A stretch of DNA of 64,000 bases from Protea cynaroides (taxonomy: Eukaryota; Streptophyta; Magnoliopsida; Proteales; Proteaceae), in the NCBI GenBank assembly GCA_028583415.1, contig CM053272.1, positions 43,020,699 through 43,084,698 on the forward strand, written 5' to 3'. Made by a program: the position numbers and the translations under genes. Below are positions 47,232 to 57,300 of this stretch, in pieces. The notes below the pieces were generated by a model. That model was given only the letters and a program-made list of their open reading frames with translations, was not told where the DNA came from and searched no databases. Position 1 is the stretch's first letter, and every line of letters begins with the position of its first letter.

Positions 47232-49070
47232 GAAAATTTTTTATTTACCACCAAAGGAGTATACGAAATTCGACCTCTTATCCATAATTTTCATAAAATA
47301 TCATCTTTTATCCAAACGTTTAACATAAATATTAAAAGAGACCCACCCACCCGTTAGTTGACGACATCATCTTAATTTGAAATTTTCTAAAATAATATTA
47401 TCCTTATTATAATATTATTAAAAGACTATTTTACCCTTTTCACCACCACCACAACCCTGCAACACCAAACCCATCTTCATCATCGCGAACCCCATCACAC
47501 ACCTCCATCAACTCCCTGCGACACCCATGACTCACACCTGTGACTCACACCACCATCGCAACCCTGTGAGTTTTCTTGACGGGAACTTCTGTGAGAAGTA
47601 TTAAAGCACAACAAGAGAATCGCTTGATTAATTCATCTGCTTCAAGATGATTTCTCATTTCAATCTCACTGGCCCGAGTCATGATGTCTCGGATTGATAC
47701 TCAATTGCAACAAGGGAAAGGTGAAGGATCATGGTGACGGGAACCTACTGGTTTTTACACAGCCGAAAAAGTAAGATCAAGGATCATGGTGACGGAGTTG
47801 AAGGTCTAGTTTTCGTACCTCAAATCTACAACTGTAGCATACAAATACGATGAGACAAACTCATCACAGCACACATTTCCATCCGTCAACGTCACCCAAA
47901 ACCCCCCAATTCCTCCCCACATCACACCAGATGGGAAACAACCACCAACGTCAAAACACCCGTCAACATTTCCGACCAATTTCTATTTCACACCGATAGA
48001 CGAGAGAAAAAAAAAAAAAAACTGTTATGTTCCCCTTTTTCTTACTGTGAGAATTCGTCCAAATGTTAGGGTGAAACGACGATTAGGAAACGAGATGGAA
48101 GGAGGCTTTGCATCAGAGGTTCTGTAGCTTCATCCCCACAAAACTTGCAATTTGCAAATACTAAAACGCAGAAGTCTGAGGAGATGGTTCACATTGGCGT
48201 TCTCAAACTCTCCTGCTACTAAATCGATGCTGAAACTAGCTCTTTAGAAGGTCAACCCAGAGCTCTGATGGTGGCGTGTTTTCCTTTTTATGACTTATTC
48301 CCTTTTACTTATTGTGGCTATTGTGTGTTTGTGTCTTTGATTTTTCTCATCTTTCAAAACATTGAAGTTGAATAAAGAAGGGAACTCAAGAATCCGGACC
48401 ACAAATAGCTTGATTTTTCCAGAATCGTGACCACAGCTTGATTTTTCCAAATCCTTACCACAAACTGTCTTTGATTCTTCTAAAAGCTTGGAGAATTGTG
48501 TTTTTTTTATTTATTTTTTATTTTTTAACCTGATTGAGTAGTCGAAAAGCAAGAGGAAGGGTCTGGAATCCTATTGAACTATTGAAGACTCTAAATCTTC
48601 AACTGTCTTCTCAAACTTCATACACAGATTAATAACCGTGTACTCTATTTGAGAGAGAGAGAGAGAGAGAGACGAGGAAGGAGTTAAAGAGAGGGAGAGA
48701 GAGAGAGACGGAGAAGTAGTTAAAGAGAGAGAGAGAGATGTGGAAGGAGTTAAAGAGAGAGAGAGAGATTTCCGGCACAAATAGAAACATAAGTTTCAAT
48801 AGAAGCTGTTTCAAGGAATCATAGTCGAATGCCAGATTCCGATCAAATTGGTTGTCGTCTTCATAGTCTGTCAATACTCTATTTCGGTGGAGACGAAGAA
48901 GGTGAAACTAGACATTTTAACATCTTTTAATTTCAAAGATAAAGGATAAAAATGACAAACTCTTTTTTAAGGGTATTTTGTTAGTTAAGTGGGGGTGGGT
49001 AAAGTTTTGTGAAACCTGTGGATGGTAGGTCGAATTTCGTATACTTCTTGGTGATAGATCAAAATTTTTC
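47232..49070. mobile_element. Mutator-like element B (1,839 bp)
   Basis: The ends start GAAAATTTTTTATTTACCACC (left) and GAAAAATTTTGATCTATCACC (right, reversed). The following AGTATACGAAATTCGACCT is identical in both, so the inverted repeats exceed 60 bp. A perfect 9-bp target duplication TTTTGGGTT flanks it (47223-47231, 49071-49079). No transposase is inside. The interior has CAC-rich and GC-richer segments that could be captured genic DNA, but I identify no gene. Confidence 0.9.
48651..48772. repeat. (GA)n-based minisatellite
   Basis: Three to four units of GAGAGAGA tracts separated by GGAAGGAGTTAAAGAGAG-like spacers, within element B. Confidence 0.75.
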
Positions 49071-49084
49071 TTTTGGGTTTTTAC

Positions 49085-49171
49085 CGTCAGTTAGGAGCGG
49101 ATGTAATTGTCAGAAACTACTGAATGATAGGTGATATTAATCCAAACTACAGGGGTAGTACGTGTAATTTT
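49085..49171. repeat. Right terminus of an older Mutator-like element (E)
   Basis: Read in reverse, this starts AAAATTACACGTACTACCCC and contains CTGACAATTACA, the same terminal sequence as the element at 62263-62799. It abuts the host LTR-like repeat at about 49172. Element B is inserted just inside it. The matching left end was not found, so the older element is truncated or its left end lies in diverged DNA. Confidence 0.6.
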
Positions 49172-49176
49172 AAATT

Positions 49177-49850
49177 GACTTACTTAAATACTCCATATAA
49201 GTATTAATGAACTCACCAAAATAAACATCAAAACCACCATTAAATTATTGTATCACATGTGGCAAATGAACGGTAGATTGAATTGTAGTCAATACTACTC
49301 TCCTTAAAATCGTAATGGCCCCCTATGGTGCAAACTGGGTTCTACGCGAATAGATTTCCAAGATAAAACAACCCTAAAAAAACTAGAAAGTGTTGTTCTT
49401 ACTTTCATGGTTTACTCAAAGATTCAGAAAGTTATGCTCAATGGGTAAAAGTCAAATTAACTCTAAAAGGATTGTCAAAACCAAATTATATCTTCTTGTC
49501 ATGAATGGGTTAAATCTTCTCTCTCTATATATATGAGAAGAACAGGCACCATCAATGGTTGTCTCTAAATAATGTGTCCAAACATCATATCTCCACAAAC
49601 AAACATGTCTATTAACCATTTAGACATGTCACCAATAGACACACTTATTGGTCATTTAGGTGCCTATTAAGAAGAGACAAACCCCTTCAACATCTCTTGT
49701 AAATGTGTCTATTAAAAAGAAACACACCCTTTACTTCTTATAAAGGTGGCTATTAAGAAGAGATACACGTCTTCAACCATTTAAAAAATAATAAAATAAT
49801 ATTTTAAATCTATTAAATTAAAAATATTAAATTTACAACCACCTTTATAT
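49177..49850. repeat. Dispersed repeat (LTR-like), copy 2
   Basis: Aligns with 39497-40092 joined to 41978-42015. It preserves the empty site of element A at about 49785-49805. Confidence 0.75.
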
Positions 49851-50360
49851 CCTCCAATTTACACAAATTCACCAATTCTGAAGCCAGGAAATCCTCGTAG
49901 TGCTTGCTAACCATATAATGGGCCTCTCTAATATCAAATGCTCATCATTCTTATTTGACTTTTTAAAAAGTCCCTATATATTTAAATGGAGGAAGACCTA
50001 CAAGCTAGCAAGGTATATTGGAATCTCATGCGTTAATAGACAAAATGAGAGTACAAGAAGAACCGATAACTGATCAATTGAGGGAAAGAGAGAGGAAAGA
50101 GAAAAGGGCCATACTTTGAGAAAGAGAGAGATTGAGACAAAAGTACATGCTAGTAGTATGTACTTCTTTTTCCTTTATTTAACGAAAAAAAGATTCACAT
50201 ATTCTCAGGGTGGAGATGCTTTCCCAAACCCTCTCACATCCATGACACACTCTCTCTTCCTTGATAATGTAGATCCCTACTAATAAAACTGATTCCCGAT
50301 TGGAGTGCATGGAAGATTCTTCCACACAATGTGAGAAAACCTTTTCTATATTTAAAAATA
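49851..50360. other. No gene seen
   Basis: AT-rich DNA between the LTR-like repeat and element C. A - strand frame (50373-50179) is not recognisable. Confidence 0.35.
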
Positions 50361-51639
50361 GAAAAAATCTCATCTAGACCCCATCAAAGATTGTTAACAT
50401 CATCTACACCTACAAGAATGTAAAAACATCACCTACACCTCAAAACTTTGACTGTGATAATCAAAGAAGTCCACTCCGTCAGTTGATTCCTGTTAGATTT
50501 ATTAGTAAAAACATCCTAGATGATTCTCAATGTTACTGTTAACCTCATACCAAAAATGAAAACATATCACGAATATCATGTCAATTGTTGTTTAATCCAA
50601 GAAATTAAGAAGAGTGTCATACCTTTTGTTTGACGATTTGAAAATATCTTTTGTTGAAGCACTCTACCTTTGATGAAGAACTCTTTCTCTTTGTTGAAGA
50701 ACCCTTGATGATTATACAAACAAAACCACTTGATGTCCAATGATCTCACAAGCAATCAGGGTGCTCACCCCAGCTGGACAGGTATACCATATCTTGGTAT
50801 TTTGAGCTTTTTCCTCCCCTTGCCTGTGTGACCTTGAGATGTTTTATATCCCTAGGGTGGAGATGACCAACCATAAAGTCCAACCCTAAGTGAGATGCTA
50901 GCCTCCTAATGTCATATCCAGCTTGCCTTTTGGTATACCTTGACAATTACCACAAATGCCCCTAAATAATAAATAGGGACACAAAATACAAAACTGCCAT
51001 TTTTCATAAAACCAAAAAGATTTTGCAAAGAAAAATAAAAATAATATTTTATATTTATAAATACAAAAATATTTGATGCAAAATCAAACACGATAACGTT
51101 ATTCAAATTGGTAGTTTGTAGGTACGCGTACACTCTTATAATTGTCAAGTCACTGGCAATGAACATTAGGCACTAAGGTCACCACTCAACGTACACGTGG
51201 TCTTATCATGAAGGACTTCACAGACCATATATGCACTGACCATTGAGAGACTAGTCCCCATGTCTCCCATAGCCTGAGCAATTTTGATTTGCACCCCTCA
51301 AACCTATCATGGTCCAATCAATGCCTATGTAAGCACATAGCGCATCATGATAGGTGCGGTCAAGCCAAGGACTACAAAGTGGCTCATTTGAATAATCATC
51401 TCCAAAACCAGTCTATTAATATAATAGACAAAAAACAATGGTACCATATAACAAATTTATAAGCCACAAAATATGTAAGCCACATGTCACATATATATAC
51501 CTCAAAATAGAGATAGAGATGCCCACAGATAATACATAAAAATAACATAGTAAACCTGTGTTGGGCCACACAAATCCAACAAGATGCTGATGTCAGATGG
51601 ATTGCAATATTTCAAAGATGATAATACCCTTTTGGCCTG

Positions 51640-52038
51640 GTGAAAGACCAGTATACCTTGTTGATATTTGTTACCCTACCTCTATTTCATTTCGAAGCAG
51701 TAAGAGAGAGAAATGGAGCCACATGTTGCCGGAATTGTCCTTATGGTCACTGCTTGATTGCCGGAATAGCCAAATACCCAAAGAAAGTGATTCGCAAGGA
51801 TTCGACAAAGAAGACTGCGAAGAAGTCCCGTGTGAAGGCTTTCATCAAACTCGTAAACTACAACCACATCATGCCAACCCGTTACACCCTCGATGTGAAT
51901 CTCAAGGAAGTATTTTCAGTGGATTCTCTCCAGTCTCAGGACAAGAAGGTCACGGCCGTTAAGGAAACCAAAGCTCGTCTTGATGAGCTGTTCAAGATTG
52001 GAAAAAACAAGTGGTTCTTCACCAAGCTCAAGTTTTGA
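51640..52038 (+). CDS. 5'-truncated ribosomal protein eL27 (RPL27) inside element C
   Basis: From 51739 to the TGA at 52036-52038 the frame encodes 99 residues of cytosolic 60S protein eL27: PYGHCLIAGIAKYPKKVIRK, KKTAKKSRVKAFIKLVNY, NHIMPTRYTLDVN, and the C-terminus FKIGKNKWFFTKLKF. The usual protein is about 135 residues; the first 36 or so are missing. They are replaced by 33 unrelated residues from an in-frame ATG at 51640, so the chimeric frame is open for 132 codons with no stop or frameshift. Plant eL27 genes can be intronless, so absence of introns does not by itself prove retrotransposition. Either a captured fragment or a chimeric gene; translation is unproven. Likely not a functional ribosomal protein. 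Confidence 0.6.
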   Translation: MKDQYTLLIFVTLPLFHFEAVRERNGATCCRNCPYGHCLIAGIAKYPKKVIRKDSTKKTAKKSRVKAFIKLVNYNHIMPTRYTLDVNLKEVFSVDSLQSQDKKVTAVKETKARLDELFKIGKNKWFFTKLKF

Positions 52039-52593
52039 GGTGATTTTGGTTTTCCTAGGGTTTTTGAAAGGTGTAAGGATGTAAGGGTTCCTGTGATTCA
52101 AATTGGATCATTTGACTCAATTTTATTCAATCGTTTAAAGATGATAGTCAAGAAATCAAGATCTATTGTTTTCGGAGCAAACCTTAGAGAAGATATTAAA
52201 GAAATCTCAATCTGGCTGAACCAGGATTGACTAATAAGGGGGATAAGAAAAAATGGGGGAATATTCATGTTCAGAACCATCGGATCTTAGAGATGAACTT
52301 AGTAAAGAATTGCAGAGGAGAAGCACACTCAGATTTTCCCATTTCATCGCTAGTTTTTTTTCTTCTTTTTCATTACTCTAATGTCTAATCTTGCTATGTT
52401 CAGAACCATTGGATTTTAGAGATGAACTTAGTAAACAGATTGAAGAGAGTTGTAGAGGAGAAGAAAAAAAAATACACTGGATTTACAGTTGGAGTTGCAT
52501 AGGTATCCTTAGATCCTTGTTTCTCCTTGAAGCTGAAATCATGGGCAAACTTTGATCGCCTGCTGATGGCTCATAGGGTGATCTCCTACGTCC

Positions 52594-52596
<3 letters not shown>

Positions 52597-52664
<68 letters not shown>
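52597..52664. repeat. (GA)n microsatellite
   Basis: About 32 GA units inside element C. Confidence 0.9.
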
Positions 52665-52667
<3 letters not shown>

Positions 52668-53073
52668 ATCTTAAGCTCACGTTGTCGGAAAAATATTCAT
52701 GTTGTCGGAGAGGAAGGCGGTTTGAAAATTTGAGGGGTAAAGTTGTATTTCAACAAATTTAGTAATTTTCGTCAGCTAAGAAGACCTAAGTGATGTTTTT
52801 GCATTATTGTGGGTGTAGATGATGTTAGCAATCTTTGATGGGGTCTAGATGAAATTTTTTCTTAAAAATATATTCCTCCACACAGTGAATGAACTGATGG
52901 AAAAAGAATACAACAATTTGATGTTCATCAACAAAGGTCCCCGGCTACTTCTTCCAGCGACGAGATTTTCTTCGTTTAAGTTTTTTTCATTCTTCTGTTT
53001 TGATTGAGTATGTCACTATGGTATTGTAAATGGTAAGTTAATGTGTTTTGGTAAGGGTAAAAGGGTAACCTTA

Positions 53074-53625
53074 GGCCCCGCTTGATAATACGCTTGTGGA
53101 TTCCATTAATTCTGTTTCACTGGTAGCAATTTGAGAATTGAATACTGTTTGGTAAATCCCGTCCGATTTCAAGCTCCCGAAGAGTAAATCAGACTCCATT
53201 TGACTCTAGAATCCCAAATTTGGGAGCTAAAAAATTAGAACTCATTATTCCAGAGCAAATGAAACAGATCTAAAAAAAGAAGTCGGACAAAAATGAAAGC
53301 TTGACTCTTGCCACCACCACCACAGCCACCACCACTACCATTGCCACTCTCACCACCGCTACCACTGCCACTCATTGCCACCACCTCCACCACCACCATC
53401 GCCACTGCCACTGCTGCCACCCATCACCGCCACCAAATCTAGAATCGATTTTAGATTTATTTTTATTGAAAGAGATTCTATTCCGAATAAGCTTTGGAAT
53501 CAGATCTAAAACAACATTATCAAATCGTATTCTGTTTTCAAAAAATTGACTCTAGAGCAAAAACAATAAAGTGACTCTAGAACAAGAACAACGGATTAAG
53601 AACAAGAATGTTATCAAACGAAGCC
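53074..53625. mobile_element. Tourist-like (PIF/Harbinger) MITE with (CCA)n core
   Basis: Left end GGCCCCGCTTGATAATA and right end reversed GGCTTCGTTTGATAACA, flanked by TTA at 53071-53073 and 53626-53628. That is the 3-bp duplication of PIF/Harbinger elements. The interior contains an irregular CCACCACC/GCCACTGCC trinucleotide tract (about 53311-53435). The 552 bp are non-coding. Confidence 0.8.
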
Positions 53626-53639
53626 TTAACACATCTATA

Positions 53640-54310
53640 AGGGTAGTTTTGATATTAAGATCTTTTAGAGGAGACGGCATCATCAACTACCAGACTTGAG
53701 ATGATGAACAGAGATTCTTTTAGTAAGAATATAATATATAAATTTTTTTTTAGGTAAAAAATAAAATTTGTATAATACATACTTAACAATCAAGGGAAGG
53801 AAGGTTATACGAAATTGGGTTGCATGTTATTTTTCTTATATTTTATTACATGTCAAATGTAGTAGATAAAATTAAAAAAAAACAAAATAAAAAATTGCAG
53901 GGTATGATGGCTAAATGTGTTTCAGTGATGACTTCTTTCCACTTTAAGATGAACTGCCCACTGCTATTTAAGGGGAAACTTTTGTTGACTGACGTCGGCG
54001 ATGTTCCTCTCTCTCCCAGTCTCCCGGCTTAGCTGTCGCAACTCGCAACTTGCAACTAACAGGCCCTTGCTTTCATAAAGCGAACTCGGTTCTCGTCATC
54101 TTCAATTTCTCATGTCGTCGAATTTCCAGAATATTCCACACCGGTCCCTTGCGGGGAACCTGAAGCCACCTGTCGCCGTTCCGGTCGTGTGGTGGGAAGG
54201 ACCATATCACCATAATTGATTTATTTATTTGTTTATTATTACTTTTTAAAAATGAAATTAAAATTTGGGGATGATTATTTGACAGGAGGCAACAAGTGAC
54301 CCACTGGGCG
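53640..54310. promoter_or_regulatory. UROS upstream region
   Basis: Non-coding DNA upstream of UROS. A heat-shock-element-like array (GAATTTCCAGAATATTCC) lies at about 54119-54137, some 250 bases before the start codon. Whether it acts in UROS is unknown. Confidence 0.3.
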
Positions 54311-54320
54311 GTGTTAAGCT

Positions 54321-54327
54321 TATAAAG
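54321..54327 (+). promoter_or_regulatory. Candidate TATA box of UROS
   Basis: TATAAAG lies 67 bases upstream of the start codon and would give a short leader. Confidence 0.5.
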
Positions 54328-54387
54328 AAATGCAAATGGGAGAAGAGGAGACGACCTCTTTACCCAACACGTTTCAGTTTCGATTCG

Positions 54388-57300
54388 ATGGCTGGAATCT
54401 CTCTCCTTTCTTCATCTCGTCTTCCGTTTCCTTCTGATTCCTGTCTGTTACAACCCCAACACAGACTTATCTCTTCCTCTTTCTTCAGAGTTGGAGGTGC
54501 TGCCGTTGCTTCTTCTTCTTCTTTGTTTGCTGTATCCCCTTCTCAGAAGCCGAAGGTCGTCGTTACCAGAGAAAGCGGCAAGAATGGAAAGCTCATTGAC
54601 GCTCTGGTGAGTGATAACTTCTTCCTGTACTTTTCCCTACTGTTTTTTTTCTTTTCTTTTCTTTTTTTTTTTTGTTTTTTTTCTTCCGTCTTTTGGGGTT
54701 TGATTCTGCTCTTCGAAAATGTTTCATCGGCAAGTTTCTTATGTGTTCAGTAGTCTGATTCGGTAGTCCCAATTCACTCTGCATTTTTCCTGTATTTTGT
54801 TTCTAGTTGCTTTTCAGCGTTTTCTTCTAGTATTCATGTAATTTTCACTAGATCAGATGGTCTAGATGGTTTCTAGGTGTCTCCAACAGAACGGTGAAGA
54901 AAAGTAAGTTGTTGCGGTAAAATTTTGTATCTTCTTTTTTGATGAATGAAAATGTCGTTGACTTATCTGTCTGGATATATTTCGCGGTGATAGTCGTCTT
55001 AGATTAGGGGAATACTGCTTTTTCTCAAGTGTTTGAGAAAAGGAACGAGAGAACCAAGACGGTTTGGGTTCAGTTTCTCTTTCCTTTCTCGAGTCCCTAT
55101 GAAAATTACATAATAAAGTTTTTAAATTTTTCCCAAAATGCTGCTGCTGGGAACTAATCCCAGCCTGATCGATGGGCCTCGAGGTTTATGACAAACAAGT
55201 TTGCCTTGAAAGAAATTTTTTTACACAATATACCAGACGGAACAACGATTCCAAAAGCGGAGAGTTGTGCACCAATTTAAGCTGTCAGCCCACTTGGTAG
55301 CTTAGTTGACCAGCTGTATTTCTCAGGCTACTAAATTGCAATGAGGAAATAACGAACTGGATTATAATCATATTTATCTTCAGTCAGTAGATAGTACAAA
55401 TGAGAATTGAGATCCCTTTGAACTTCTATGCTTACTAATTACATCAACTCATCAAGTGCACCACGATGTAATCGAGCAGCATTAGTTCTAAGCTAAATTC
55501 CCACAACAATGAGTAGCTTCTGTCAAAAAAAATAAACAAAATTTGACTTCTCTTTTAGTTTGTGGGGTAATTTTGAAGCCTAACAATTCTGATGCTCTAT
55601 TTGAGCAAACCAGGCACTAGCTGACTCTCTTTGAAGTTCTTAATTTTAGGGTTTAGGTTTTTTCAAATTAAACAAGTTTGTCTAGTAAAAATCCGTCATA
55701 TGTCAATTTTACACTCCCACAGTAACCCTGCCTATGGGATGCTGGATCCAGTCATATCATAGTCTGCACCATTATTGCTATTTATTCAGTTTGTTGTGCT
55801 TATTCACTTATACCTGTGATGCAGGTCAATTAACAAACCTGTTGCTAATGGGACAACCAGACAACTATAAGGGATAGAGACCGAGTACCAAATTTAGATT
55901 CTCGTATGAAGTAGATCTCTAATATTTTACCACATTCAGGAACTAGAAATAGGATCAAAATAATTCGATAACTGATAAAAGATCTGAAAATTTAGAAACA
56001 GGTAGGGATTTATGAAGAAAAAACAGAAATAGTTGACTGGATTTATGAAGTGAAAAAGAAGTAGTTGACTGGAAGTAATTCAAAAAATAAAACAGTGGCA
56101 AAGTGATGTATAAATGGAGAAATAAAACGGTGAGTTGTTATTGAACAAGATGACTCTTAGAACCATCCCTTGGTGGATTTCGCTTTCAGGCCTCCCTCAC
56201 CATTGTGTGAAGAGGGCTCAACGCTATTGGATCAGTCTTAGGCAAACCTCTGTTCATGGATATGATGACAAAGACTAAAGAGCGATTGGATTTTGTTCGC
56301 CTTTGTGTGGAGGTTCCAGTATAGGAGGATTTATCATATTCCATCACTTTAGTGAAACAGGTTCCAGCAAGAAGTCAGGTTCGAAGTTCAAACGGATGCC
56401 CTTTCGCTGTTTTGCTTGCTAAACCTTTGGGCATACCACCAACCAATGCGGGAATAAAAAATCATAGTAGTGGGAAAGGGAGACAAGTCTGGGAATCTCA
56501 AGTTTCGTCATCTTCTAATTCTCCAGATTCCGGTAGGGTAGTACGCTCCTGCAACAATGAGAGGAGCATGCTTGTTGGGGTTCGGTTATCTGAGAAAGAT
56601 GTAATAGATGCAGGGGTAAGCTTGGCCTTTCAGGAGCTGTTGCAACAGGTACTAGAGATTCCTTGCATGGGGGAGGGGAGAAGGCCGTCTGTTGGGGCTT
56701 TCGCTCGGCAGCCTGGTTTTGAGTTTGCCGTTTCCGGATCTGAAGTAGAAGTTGGAGGCCTGTGGGGTCATGCCTGTGAGGGCCTTCCGTGGTTTCTGCT
56801 CCTCAGTTGCCAGTTGTGTCCAGCGCTAACTTGCAATCACATCTCTTTTCACGGAGGTCTGGCAAAACCAATTTTCAATTGATGATGGGGAGCAGGCTTG
56901 ATGAGGCCTCTCAAGGATTTCTTCCACAGTTCCACTGTCCATGCTTCTACTTCCTCGGGTGGGTTTTCAACCGACAGCTGATGCTTCCTCCTGCACCCCT
57001 ATTCCCCCTACTCTGGTGGCCATGCATTTAAGTTTGGCTCTAGACCCGAGCTCAGCTGGCCCTCACCAAGCAAGTGGAAGTATCACTTTATGGTGATCCA
57101 AAGGTAAGAAGAATAAAAGAAATGGGAAGAAAAAGAATAAGAAATATGGTCATAGCATGGGAGTAGTGCTCTCTAGGAGGAGGGGCAACTCTCTACACAA
57201 GGTTTAAGAGAGTCTGATCTACACTCTCCAGTCTCCAGATCAAGGCCGGGGCCCATCAGTTTCCATGTGTTCTCTGCCACCGCATTCCTTGATCCATCTG

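Larger units (their letters stand above)
50361..52861. mobile_element. Pack-MULE-like element C (2,501 bp) carrying ribosomal protein eL27 DNA
   Basis: The left end GAAAAAATCTCATCTAGACC and the right end reversed GAAAAAATTTCATCTAGACC extend for about 72 bp with few mismatches (CATCAAAGATTG.TAACATC, then ATCTACACC). A perfect 9-bp duplication TTAAAAATA flanks it (50352-50360, 52862-52870). It encodes no transposase. The interior holds a ribosomal-protein segment. A possible nested LTR-like block (50491-51581) is bounded by TGTTAGATTT...AAATCCAACA but lacks a clear duplication. Confidence 0.9.

Noticed and set aside
50491..51581. Solo LTR inside element C
   Set aside because: The ends TGTTAGATTT/AAATCCAACA look LTR-like, but the flanks do not give a 5-bp duplication and no second copy was seen. 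Left as a possibility only.
51597..51962. A 121-codon + strand frame overlapping the eL27 segment
   Set aside because: It is an out-of-frame shadow; the eL27 similarity is entirely in the frame starting at 51640.
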